The notes under the pieces were generated by a model. That model searched no databases. It worked only from the letters and a program-made list of their open reading frames with translations, and had not been told where the DNA came from. Below, in pieces: positions 1-8,100 of a stretch of 9,336 bases of DNA. Location: positions 1-9,336 of the forward strand of contig NZ_CAADXO010000048.1 in assembly GCF_900753045.1 (NCBI RefSeq). Direction: 5' to 3'. Numbering within the stretch: position 1 is the first letter of the stretch; the number at the start of each line of letters is the position of its first letter. The position numbers and the translations under genes were made by a program. Origin of the DNA: an uncultured Phascolarctobacterium sp. GTDB lineage: Bacteria; Bacillota; Negativicutes; Acidaminococcales; Acidaminococcaceae.

Positions 1-439
1 GACGCTCGCCATATGCCAGGCAATAAGTAGAGCTTTCCAACGTATAAGCGCCGTACTTCAGCTTTTCCGCGCTGTACTGTCCCTGGCGGCGACAAAGGGC
101 GTTCAGACGCGCCACCAGCTCCTCCAGCTCGAAAGGCTTTACCAGATAGTCGTCGGCACCGCTGTTTAACCCTTGTACCTTATCCGCCAACGTATCCTTG
201 GCCGTCAGCAGCAATATTTTTCCCTGATACTCCTCCTCACGCAGACGCTTGCACAGATCAAGACCGCTCAAAAGCGGCATCATCCAGTCCAATACCAGCA
301 CATCATAGCCGTCGGCATACACAGCATCGTAGGCAGCCTCGCCATCCTGCACCCAGTTCACAGTTATATTTTGCTTTTTCAACAGCATGCTTAAAAGCTT
401 GCCTAAATTTATATCATCCTCAGCTAATAAAATTTTCAT
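1..439 (-). CDS. OmpR/PhoB-family response regulator, 3' end cut by the window edge
   Basis: Cytoplasmic two-component response regulator: a sensor kinase phosphorylates the receiver domain, which then controls DNA binding by a C-terminal winged helix. The 146 visible codons start at the ATG at 439 (protein begins MKILLAEDD), with GGAGG eight bases upstream. Receiver landmarks are all present: acidic pair D8/D9, phospho-acceptor D51 (in VLVLDWMMP), T79 (LLLTAKD) and K101 in the DDYLVKPF motif. The receiver ends near residue 120, and the visible end (about 125-146, KLKYGAYTLESS) resembles the first beta strands of the Trans_reg_C DNA-binding domain, which fixes the family. It has its own promoter after the rpoC-unit terminator. 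A partner histidine kinase is expected beyond the left edge but is not visible. The exact regulator (target, signal) cannot be named from this fragment. Confidence 0.93.
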   Translation of the reverse strand, partial: MKILLAEDDINLGKLLSMLLKKQNITVNWVQDGEAAYDAVYADGYDVLVLDWMMPLLSGLDLCKRLREEEYQGKILLLTAKDTLADKVQGLNSGADDYLVKPFELEELVARLNALCRRQGQYSAEKLKYGAYTLESSTYCLAYGER

Positions 440-461
440 TGTTATCGCCTCCATTACTGCT

Positions 462-492
462 ATTGTATCACAATGCAGTATAGGCATGTAAA
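462..492 (-). promoter_or_regulatory. Candidate promoter of the response regulator gene
   Basis: On the minus strand a -10 box TACAAT (467-462) is preceded directly by TGA, giving an extended -10. A TTTACA hexamer (492-487) could be the -35 box, but the spacer is 19 bp, longer than ideal, so the extended -10 may carry the recognition. Initiation would fall near 455, giving a leader of only about 15 nt that still includes the GGAGG (452-448) before the ATG at 439. It lies between a terminator and the gene, where a promoter is expected. Confidence 0.55.
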
Positions 493-502
493 ATTAATTT
501 TA
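489..502. repeat. 14-bp perfect AT-only palindrome over the response regulator -35 region
   Basis: Positions 489-502 read TAAAATTAATTTTA, a perfect inverted repeat without a spacer. It overlaps the proposed -35 hexamer, so it could be an operator or an UP-like element. The sequence is AT-only and short, so chance occurrence in an intergenic region is quite possible. Confidence 0.3.
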
Positions 503-506
503 ACTG

Positions 507-543
507 AAAAATCGCTGCCGAAGCTTTGCCTTCAGCAGCGATT
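507..543 (-). terminator. Intrinsic terminator after the 130-aa gene (end of the rpoBC unit)
   Basis: The arms 510-518 and 535-543 form a perfect 9-bp stem (AATCGCTGC with GCAGCGATT). One mismatch (519/534) is followed by four more pairs (520-523 with 530-533) and a 6-nt loop. On the minus strand the stem runs into five T residues (511-507, two of them in the stem base). It begins 3 nt after the TAA stop of the 130-aa gene. The plus-strand side has no T-tract, so it acts on minus-strand transcription only. Confidence 0.88.
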
Positions 544-546
544 GTC

Positions 547-939
547 TTACATGATATATCTGTTCAATGACGGCACAATTTCCGCATAGGTGCCTTTTTT
601 ATTAGCCAGCATAATATTAATGGCCCATACAGTCTGTCCACGGTCATCCTCCGTGCGTGTGGCCTGCAGCTTACGGTTGGTACCTGTAAAGCATACAATA
701 TCTTCCAGCTCCAGCAAAAGTGCCATATCCTCACGTCTGTAGCCTTCAAGGCAGCGGTCGGAAAACATCATCGTAAGCATCAGCATATCGTCCATACGCC
801 AGCATTCCAGGCGATAGGCACGTCCGTCGCTCAGCTTGCCATTACAATAGCCGACATCCTGCACGCCGTCCTCATCCGGCTCATAGGGAGAAGGAACATA
901 ATCCACGCGGCAGGGAACAGGGAATTTTTTTATCAGCAT
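547..939 (-). CDS. Uncharacterised 130-aa protein encoded directly after rpoC
   Basis: I do not recognise this protein. The ATG at 939 is chosen because AAGGAG (954-949) lies 9 nt upstream; an in-frame TTG at 963 would extend it by eight residues but places the start in the hairpin base and over this ribosome site. The product is soluble-looking, with no signal peptide or long hydrophobic segment. It has five scattered cysteines (10, 32, 46, 63, 83) with no zinc-finger spacing, and a methionine-rich stretch at 49-58 (MDDMLMLTMM). Residues about 68-82 look helical and acidic, and alternating hydrophobic patterns elsewhere suggest a small alpha/beta fold. It follows rpoC by 67 nt, has no visible promoter of its own and ends at a strong terminator, so it is probably the last gene of the rpoBC transcript. 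A role linked to polymerase is only inference from position. Confidence 0.82.
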   Translation of the reverse strand: MLIKKFPVPCRVDYVPSPYEPDEDGVQDVGYCNGKLSDGRAYRLECWRMDDMLMLTMMFSDRCLEGYRREDMALLLELEDIVCFTGTNRKLQATRTEDDRGQTVWAINIMLANKKGTYAEIVPSLNRYIM

Positions 940-964
940 AAATTCGTTCTCCTTAGAGAGCAAA

Positions 965-993
965 GCGCCTCAGAGCTTGAGGCTTTGAGGCGC
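965..993 (-). other. Hairpin between rpoC and the 130-aa gene, no good T-tract
   Basis: Arms 986-993 and 965-972 form a perfect 8-bp GC-rich stem (GCGCCTCA with TGAGGCGC). One A-C mismatch, three further pairs and a 5-nt loop complete it. The following minus-strand bases are TTTGCTCTCT, too broken for efficient intrinsic termination. The ribosome site of the next gene starts 10 nt further on. It could be a leaky terminator that lowers expression of the 130-aa gene, or an RNA 3'-end stabiliser or processing site for the rpoC message. Confidence 0.6.
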
Positions 994-1006
994 GCTTGCT
1001 TATACA

Positions 1007-4000
1007 TTATTCCTTATCGGGAGTTTCTTCTGCTGCAGGTTCAGCAGTTGCAACTTCAGGCATCGGAACATTATATTTAACTTTGATATCACGATAACGG
1101 CTCATACCGGTACCTGCCGGAATCAGCTTACCGATGATAACGTTTTCTTTCAGGCCCAGCAGCGGGTCAACCTTGCCCTTAATAGCGGCATCGGTGAGCA
1201 CGCGGGTGGTTTCCTGGAAGGAAGCAGCAGACAGGAAGGAGTCGGTAGCCAAAGAAGCTTTGGTGATGCCAAGCAGGATAGCACGGCCTTCTGCAGGAGC
1301 CTTGCCTGCTTCCAGCATCTCGGTATTCTGCTCTTCAAATTCTGCCACATCAACGTCTTCACCCGGCAGCATTGTGGTGTCACCGGATTCCTCGATGCGG
1401 ATTTTACGCATCATCTGACGAACCATAACCTCGATGTGCTTACTGTTGATATCTACGCCCTGAGACTTATAAACGCCTACTACCTGAGATACCAGATAGT
1501 TCTGGGTAGCCTTCACGCCGCTGATACGCAGTACGTCATGCGGGTTAAGAGAACCTTCGGTCAGACGGTCGCCCTTAGCAATTTCTTCGCCCTCAACAAC
1601 AGACAGCTTAGCGCCGTAAGGAATCTGGTATTCCTGGTTTTCGCCATCCAGTGCCATTACGGTTACCTTGCGGCTGTTGCCTTCCTGGGTAATATGTACG
1701 TGACCTGCAACCTCGGACAGAATGCCAGGATGTTTCGGTTTACGTGCTTCGAACAGCTCCTCGACACGAGGCAGACCTTGGGTAATATCGTCTGCACCTG
1801 CAACGCCGCCGGTATGGAACGTACGCATGGTCAGCTGAGTACCAGGTTCGCCGATGGACTGTGCGGCGATAGTGCCGACTGCCTCACCAACATCAACGTT
1901 CTTGCCGGTTGCCAGGTTGCGGCCATAGCATTTGCGGCAAACGCCAAATTTAGCCTTACAGGTAAGTACGCTGCGGATTTTAACCTTTTCACGCAGCTGG
2001 CAGATACGTTCTGCCATAGGCTCGGTAACATATTCATTGATATGATAAAGAATTTCACCATTTTCATCCAGAATATCCTCAGCCAGGTTACGGCCGATGA
2101 TACGGTCATGCAGGGTTTCAATGATGGTTTTCTCTTTTTTGCCTTCGGTAATTGCCTCAACCTCAATGCCGGCAATTTCGTTATTGCGGATACGCAGCTC
2201 CTTAACGGTACCGTCAGCCAGAACAGCGTTGATAATGTCTTCGGTCATAGTTTCGCCGGTATGTGCCAGCACCTCGCCTGCACCGTTAACAATATCAGCT
2301 GCCACCTCTTTGCCGTTGAAGTTATGCATCATTGCTTCCTTCAGCACATTATGAGCAAAGGTATCGCTGATGTTGATGCGGACATTTTCAACATCCTCAC
2401 CGTTCATATCTTCGTCGGAATAGAGATTGATTTCTTCAACACCGGCATCATTGAGCTTAGCAAAAAGCTCTTCGGTGATGTTGGTATCTGCTTCAGCAAT
2501 CAGGTTGCCTTCTTCATCAAGTACGCCGGAAGCCAGTGTACGGCCCATAACCTTTTCGCGGATTTTGTTCTGGCTTGCACCGAGAACAGCCTTGCTCAGA
2601 CGGCTACGTTCCTTAACCAGGTTCATACCAACGATATCGCAATCATCCTCACGAACAATTACGTCCTGTGCAACGTCAACCAGACGACGAGTCAGGTAAC
2701 CGGAGTCAGCGGTACGCAGTGCGGTATCGGCCAAGCCTTTACGAGCACCATGAGAAGAAATGAAGTATTCCAAAATGGTCAGGCCTTCGCGGAAGTTAGA
2801 TTTGATAGGACGGTCAATGATACGACCGGAAGGATCGGCCATCAAACCACGCATACCAGCCAGCTGACGAATCTGCTGTTTGTTACCGCGGGCACCGGAG
2901 TCAGCCATCATAGAAACAGGATTGAACTTGTTCATGGTGGATTTCATCAGCTTGTCGGTAACCTTATCGGTTGCTTCGTTCCAGAGGTCAATTACCTTAC
3001 GATAACGTTCGTCGTCACTCATCAAGCCACGGCGGAAGAGGCGCTCAACCTTATCAACCTCACGCTCTGTTGCTTCCAGAATAACTTCTTTTTCGGCAGG
3101 AATCTGAATATCGGAGGTTGCGATAGAAATACCGGATTTACAAGCATTATCGTAACCCATTTTCTTAACAATATCCAAAATCTCGGCAGTACGCAGGTTG
3201 CCGTACAGCTTGTGAGCTTTAGCAACGAGTCTGCCCAATTCTTTCTTGTCAATCAGCTTGCCGAGATGCCAACGTTCTACTTCAACGGTTGTTTCAACAA
3301 CATTACCGGAAGCATCCAGGCGCTTTTCAACAACCTGATCTTTTTCTTTATGATAGTAACGCATTTCCAGAGGCAGCTCGCCATTGAAAATAGTGTTACC
3401 TACAGTTGTAACTACCAGGGACATACCGGTTTCACCGACAGCTGCACCCTTTTCTTCATCATAGATTTCGCTGTTGGGAATATAAACCTCGATAGGTACC
3501 TGCAGATCTACCGCATGGTGGAAGTAAGCCAGCTGAGCTTCGTCCACGCTGCTGTAGCGGTTTCCTTCACCCTTAACGTCCGGGTCGTCCTTGCTGGTCT
3601 TTTCAATAGTCAGATAGTAGGAGCCCAAAACCATATCCTGGGTAGGAACAGCAACAGGCTTGCCGTCTTTCGGTGCCAGGATGTTGTTTACGGACATCAT
3701 CAGCATACGTGCTTCAGCCTGAGCCTCAACGGAAAGCGGCAGATGGACAGCCATCTGGTCACCGTCAAAATCGGCGTTGTAAGCGGTACATACCAGAGGA
3801 TGCAGCTTAATAGCACGGCCTTCGGACAGGATAGGCTCGAAAGCCTGAATGCCCAGTCTGTGCAGAGTCGGTGCACGGTTCAGCAGTACAGGATGTTCCT
3901 TGATTACCTCTTCCAGAACGTCCCATACAGCGTTGGTAGCACGCTCTACCATGCGCTTAGCACTCTTAATATTAGTTGCTTCACCGCTGTTTACCAAACG

Positions 4001-5122
4001 CTTCATAACGAAGGGTTTGAAGAGCTCCAGAGCCATTTCCTTCGGCAGGCCGCACTGATGCATTTTCAGCTCAGGACCTACAACGATTACGGAACGGCCG
4101 GAATAGTCAACACGTTTACCTAACAGGTTCTGACGGAAACGGCCTTGTTTACCCTTGAGCATGTCGGACAAGGATTTCAGAGGACGGTTGCCGGGGCCGG
4201 TAACCGGACGGCCGCGACGGCCGTTATCAATCAAAGCATCTACTGCTTCCTGCAGCATACGTTTTTCATTGCGGACAATGATATCAGGCGCATGCAGCTC
4301 CAGCAGACGTTTCAGACGGTTGTTACGGTTAATAACACGGCGATACAGATCATTCAGATCGGAGGTTGCGAAACGACCGCCATCCAGCTGTACCATAGGA
4401 CGCAGTTCAGGCGGAATAACCGGAACTACATCCATAATCATCCATTCGGGACGGTTGCCGGATTTCAGGAATGCTTCAGCTACTTCCAGACGGCGGATAG
4501 CACGTACACGGCGCTGACCGCTCAGCTCCTTCATTTCATGGCGCAATTGCTCTGTCAAAGCTTCCAGATCAATAGCTTCCAGCAGCTCTTTAATAGCCTG
4601 AGCGCCCATGCCTACACGGATGCCTGCTTCAGGATATTTATCACGTTTTTCCATGTACTCGGGCTCGGTCAGCAGCTGGCCTTTAACCAGGTCAGTGCCT
4701 TCACCGGGATCAAGTACGATGAAGCTTGCAAAATACAAAACTTTTTCCAGGCTACGCGGAGAAATATCCAGAATCAAGCCCATACGGCTGGGGATACCCT
4801 TGAAGTACCAGATATGGGAAACCGGCGCAGCCAGTTCGATGTGGCCCATACGGTCACGACGAACCTTGCTGCGGGTAACTTCAACGCCGCACTTGTCGCA
4901 GATAATACCCTTATAACGGATGCGTTTATATTTGCCGCAATGACATTCCCAATCCTTAGTAGGGCCAAAGATTCTTTCGCAGAACAGGCCATCCCGTTCC
5001 GGCTTCAGGGTTCTGTAATTGATGGTTTCGGGTTTTTTTACCTCGCCGTAGGACCAGGCTCTAATCTGGTCCGGAGAAGCCAAACCGATACGCATAGACA
5101 CAAAATTATTTACGTCGATCAA
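1007..5122 (-). CDS. rpoC: DNA-directed RNA polymerase subunit beta-prime
   Basis: Catalytic beta-prime subunit of core RNA polymerase, 1371 residues. N-terminal zinc ribbon with C60, C62, C75 and C78; active-site NADFDGDQMAVH at 449-460 with Mg-binding D451, D453 and D455; bridge helix about 792-820 (GARKGLADTALRTADSGYL); trigger loop around 1098-1106 (LTMRTFHTG) with H1103 matching E. coli H936. The second zinc site has C828, C1055, C1062 and C1065. No insertion sits in the trigger loop, unlike proteobacteria. Between C828 and C1055 there are 226 residues against 73 in E. coli (C814-C888); this extra length is a repeated module described separately. The protein ends in a short acidic tail (about 1355-1371). 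The start is TTG at 5122 with AAGGGAG 10 nt upstream; the first in-frame ATG (residue 10) has no ribosome site and would cut the conserved N terminus. The gene follows rpoB by 20 nt. Confidence 0.98.
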   Translation of the reverse strand: MIDVNNFVSMRIGLASPDQIRAWSYGEVKKPETINYRTLKPERDGLFCERIFGPTKDWECHCGKYKRIRYKGIICDKCGVEVTRSKVRRDRMGHIELAAPVSHIWYFKGIPSRMGLILDISPRSLEKVLYFASFIVLDPGEGTDLVKGQLLTEPEYMEKRDKYPEAGIRVGMGAQAIKELLEAIDLEALTEQLRHEMKELSGQRRVRAIRRLEVAEAFLKSGNRPEWMIMDVVPVIPPELRPMVQLDGGRFATSDLNDLYRRVINRNNRLKRLLELHAPDIIVRNEKRMLQEAVDALIDNGRRGRPVTGPGNRPLKSLSDMLKGKQGRFRQNLLGKRVDYSGRSVIVVGPELKMHQCGLPKEMALELFKPFVMKRLVNSGEATNIKSAKRMVERATNAVWDVLEEVIKEHPVLLNRAPTLHRLGIQAFEPILSEGRAIKLHPLVCTAYNADFDGDQMAVHLPLSVEAQAEARMLMMSVNNILAPKDGKPVAVPTQDMVLGSYYLTIEKTSKDDPDVKGEGNRYSSVDEAQLAYFHHAVDLQVPIEVYIPNSEIYDEEKGAAVGETGMSLVVTTVGNTIFNGELPLEMRYYHKEKDQVVEKRLDASGNVVETTVEVERWHLGKLIDKKELGRLVAKAHKLYGNLRTAEILDIVKKMGYDNACKSGISIATSDIQIPAEKEVILEATEREVDKVERLFRRGLMSDDERYRKVIDLWNEATDKVTDKLMKSTMNKFNPVSMMADSGARGNKQQIRQLAGMRGLMADPSGRIIDRPIKSNFREGLTILEYFISSHGARKGLADTALRTADSGYLTRRLVDVAQDVIVREDDCDIVGMNLVKERSRLSKAVLGASQNKIREKVMGRTLASGVLDEEGNLIAEADTNITEELFAKLNDAGVEEINLYSDEDMNGEDVENVRINISDTFAHNVLKEAMMHNFNGKEVAADIVNGAGEVLAHTGETMTEDIINAVLADGTVKELRIRNNEIAGIEVEAITEGKKEKTIIETLHDRIIGRNLAEDILDENGEILYHINEYVTEPMAERICQLREKVKIRSVLTCKAKFGVCRKCYGRNLATGKNVDVGEAVGTIAAQSIGEPGTQLTMRTFHTGGVAGADDITQGLPRVEELFEARKPKHPGILSEVAGHVHITQEGNSRKVTVMALDGENQEYQIPYGAKLSVVEGEEIAKGDRLTEGSLNPHDVLRISGVKATQNYLVSQVVGVYKSQGVDINSKHIEVMVRQMMRKIRIEESGDTTMLPGEDVDVAEFEEQNTEMLEAGKAPAEGRAILLGITKASLATDSFLSAASFQETTRVLTDAAIKGKVDPLLGLKENVIIGKLIPAGTGMSRYRDIKVKYNVPMPEVATAEPAAEETPDKE
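1967..2566 (-). repeat. Three diverged copies of one protein module inside RpoC (residues about 853-1052)
   Basis: Copy 1 spans residues about 853-903 (REKVMGRTLASGVLDEEGNL onwards), copy 2 about 936-983 (FNGKEVAADIVNGAGEVLA onwards) and copy 3 about 1004-1052 (HDRIIGRNLAEDILDENGEI onwards). Each shows the pattern G+xLAxxIlxxxGeilaxxxe, then iTEe, a short helix, and V+elrirs. In E. coli the matching stretch (LRDRVLGRVTAEDVL to VRSVVSC) holds one copy leading into the last three zinc cysteines; here copy 3 fills that position and copies 1-2 are extra. A related pattern occurs once in RpoB at about 287-337 (GTVLAEAIADEETGEIILPA). Copies differ too much to be a recent DNA duplication. Boundaries were judged by eye. 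Confidence 0.7.
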
Positions 5123-5139
5123 GAATCATTCGCTCCCTT
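5106..5139 (-). promoter_or_regulatory. rpoC ribosome site, TTG start and overlapping out-of-frame ATG
   Basis: AAGGGAG (5139-5133) lies 10 nt before the TTG at 5122 that starts conserved RpoC. An ATG at 5129, in another frame and only 3 nt from the ribosome site, opens a seven-codon reading frame ending in TAA at 5106, inside the rpoC start region. The short spacing makes that ATG a poor start. A rare TTG start combined with a decoy ATG could reduce RpoC initiation or couple it to rpoB translation, which ends at 5143. Confidence 0.6.
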
Positions 5140-5142
5140 CTC

Positions 5143-8100
5143 TTACATATTAGTCGGATCATCTAAGTCACCATCGGGATTATCGGTAATAGTGAAATTA
5201 CCCATATCGGCAATGATGTCCCCAGAATCACTATCATCCTCGGTAGCGTCATTATCAGCATAATCATCAACAGGCTTTTCAGGTGCGTTTTCAACAACCT
5301 GGCCATTGATGTCTAAATCAACCTCGCGAGCGGTGGTTGCAATATCGTCATCCTCATCATCGCGCAAGGAAACTTCTTCCTCGTCCTCGTTGAGAACCTT
5401 GATATCCAGACCGATGGACTGCAATTCCTTAACCAGTACCTTGAAGGATTCAGGAATACCAGGATCAGGTACATTTTCGCCCTTAACGATTGCTTCGTAG
5501 GTCTTAACACGGCCAACAACGTCATCGGACTTAACAGTCAGGATTTCCTGCAGGGTGTAAGCAGCGCCGTATGCTTCCAGCGCCCAAACTTCCATCTCAC
5601 CAAATCTCTGGCCGCCGAACTGTGCTTTACCACCCAACGGCTGCTGGGTAACCAAAGAGTACGGGCCGGTGCTGCGGGCATGGATCTTATCATCAACCAA
5701 ATGGTGAAGCTTGAGGTAATAGGTCAGACCAACGGTAACAGGGTTATCGAAGGGTTCACCGGTACGACCGTCATACAGAGTGGTCTTAGCAGTTTTATCA
5801 ATGCCTGCAAGCTCCAGTGCATCAGCAATATCCTGCTCATGCGCACCGTCGAATACAGGTACGGAAATCTGTACTGCTTTTACGCTCTTGCCACCGAATT
5901 TATCAATTTCAACAGTTTCCGGCATACCATATTTTTCATAATCGTAGCCGTAATGCTCTAATTTCTTAGCAGTTTCGGAATTAGCCAGCTCTTCCTTGAA
6001 GGCTGCTTCAAATTCCGGAGTACCTTCTGCTGCGCCGGTTTTTTCAACGGCATTCAGCTTAGCTGCCAGGTTAGTGGTATCAATTTCCATACCCAGCGCA
6101 CGTGCTGCCCAGCCCAGATGGTTCTCCAGTACCTGTCCGATGTTCATACGGGAAGGTACGCCCAGGGGGTTCAGTACGATATGTACCGGTTCACCGGTCG
6201 GCAGGAAAGGCATATCCTCACGTGCCATAATACGGGAAACGACACCTTTGTTACCGTGACGGCCTGCCATCTTATCGCCTTCGGAAATCTTACGTTTCTG
6301 GGCAATATGTACACGAACCTGTTCGTTTACTCCCGGCGGCAGATCATCGCCGTTTTCACGGCTGAATACCTTAACGCTGACAATCTTACCTGCTTCGCCG
6401 TGCGGTACACGCAGGGAGCTGTCACGTACTTCACGTGCCTTTTCACCGAAGATAGCACGCAGCAGACGTTCTTCTGCAGTCAGTTCGGTTTCGCCTTTCG
6501 GAGTAACCTTACCTACCAGAATATCGCCGGGGCGTACTTCGGCACCGATACGGATAATACCGCGTTCATCCAGATCCTTCAGAGCTTCGTCGGATACGTT
6601 AGGAATCTCGCGGGTAATTTCTTCTTTACCAAGTTTGGTGTCGCGGGCATCGCAATCATATTCTTCAATATGGATAGAAGTAAAGATATCAGCCTTTACC
6701 AGATCCTCGTTCAGCAGAACAGCATCCTCGTAGTTATAGCCTTCCCAAGGCATATAAGCAACGATTACGTTGTGACCTAAAGCCAGCTCGCCGTGATCGG
6801 TAGCCGGGCCGTCAGCCAGAATCTGCTTTTCGGTAACCTTATCGCCTTTGAAGACGATAGGACGCTGGTTAACGCAGGTACCTTGGTTGGAACGTTTGAA
6901 TTTCAGCAGCGGATATACATCCACTTCACCGTTTTCTGCACGTACACGGATTTCGTTGCCTACTACGCGGATAACTTCGCCGGCACGTTTAGCCAGAACG
7001 CAGACACCGGAGTCGGAAGCAACCTTGTATTCCATACCGGTACCGATAATCGGAGCCTGAGTGCAGAGCAGAGGTACAGCCTGACGCTGCATGTTCGCAC
7101 CCATCAGAGCACGGTTAGCGTCATCGTTCTCCAAGAACGGAATCAGCGCGGTTGCGATAGATACTACCTGTTTAGGAGAAACGTCCATCAGGTCAACCTT
7201 ATCCGGAGTAATGGAAAGGACATCATCCTTAGCACGGGCGGTAACACGCTCGCCCAGGAAGTAGCCATCATCATCCAACGGTTCGTTGGCCTGTGCTACG
7301 ATATATTTATCTTCTTCGTCCGCAGTCATGTATCTGATTTCTTCAGTTACACGTTTATTTTCTTTATCAACAACACGGTACGGAGTTTCCATAAAGCCGT
7401 ATTCATTGATAACAGCATAGGTAGACAAAGAACCGATCAAACCGATGTTAGGACCTTCAGGCGTCTCGATAGGACACATACGGCCATAGTGGGAGTTGTG
7501 TACGTCGCGGACTTCATAGCCTGCGCGCTCACGGGACAGACCGCCGGGGCCGAGGGCAGACAGACGACGTTTATGTGTCAGCTCTGCCAAAGGGTTGTTC
7601 TGGTCCATGAACTGGGACAACTGGCTGCTGCCAAAGAATTCCTTAATAGCGGCAACAACAGGACGGATGTTAATCAGAGCCTGCGGGGTAATAACCTCGT
7701 TGTCCTGAATGGTCATACGTTCTTTTACTACACGCTCCATACGGGACAGACCGATACGGAACTGGTTTTGCAGCAATTCACCAACGCAGCGTACACGACG
7801 GTTTCCCAAATGGTCAATATCATCGCCGGTACCATGGCCATCCATCAGGTTCAGCAAATAGTTAAAGGAAGCAAATACATCCTCATTGGTAACGGTATGC
7901 ATTTTTTCATCGATACCGGTGGTGAACATCAGAAGCATTTCATCTTCATGGTTCTGAACCTTGACAGCACGCAGACCGCGTTCGTTATAAATGCCGCTTT
8001 CTGCAATCTTATCAAGATTTTCATCGGTCATCTTAGTGCCTGCCGGCAGGATGATTTCGCCGGTTTCTTCATCAGCAATAGCCTCAGCCAGTACGGTGCC

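Noticed and set aside
547..963. Longer version of the 130-aa protein starting at TTG 963
   Set aside because: This start lies in the base of the hairpin with no ribosome site, and would place AAGGAG inside the coding region; ATG 939 has ideal spacing to it.
1436..4123. 895-codon open frame on the plus strand, antisense to rpoC
   Set aside because: It mirrors rpoC codons; its translation has low-complexity, Asn/Gln/Phe-rich character with no family resemblance and no ribosome site, while the minus strand encodes unmistakable RpoC.
5743..7632. Possible rifampicin-resistance changes in RpoB
   Set aside because: The main resistance positions (equivalents of E. coli Q513, D516, H526, S531, L533) all carry the sensitive-type residue: Q449, D452, H462, S467, L469.
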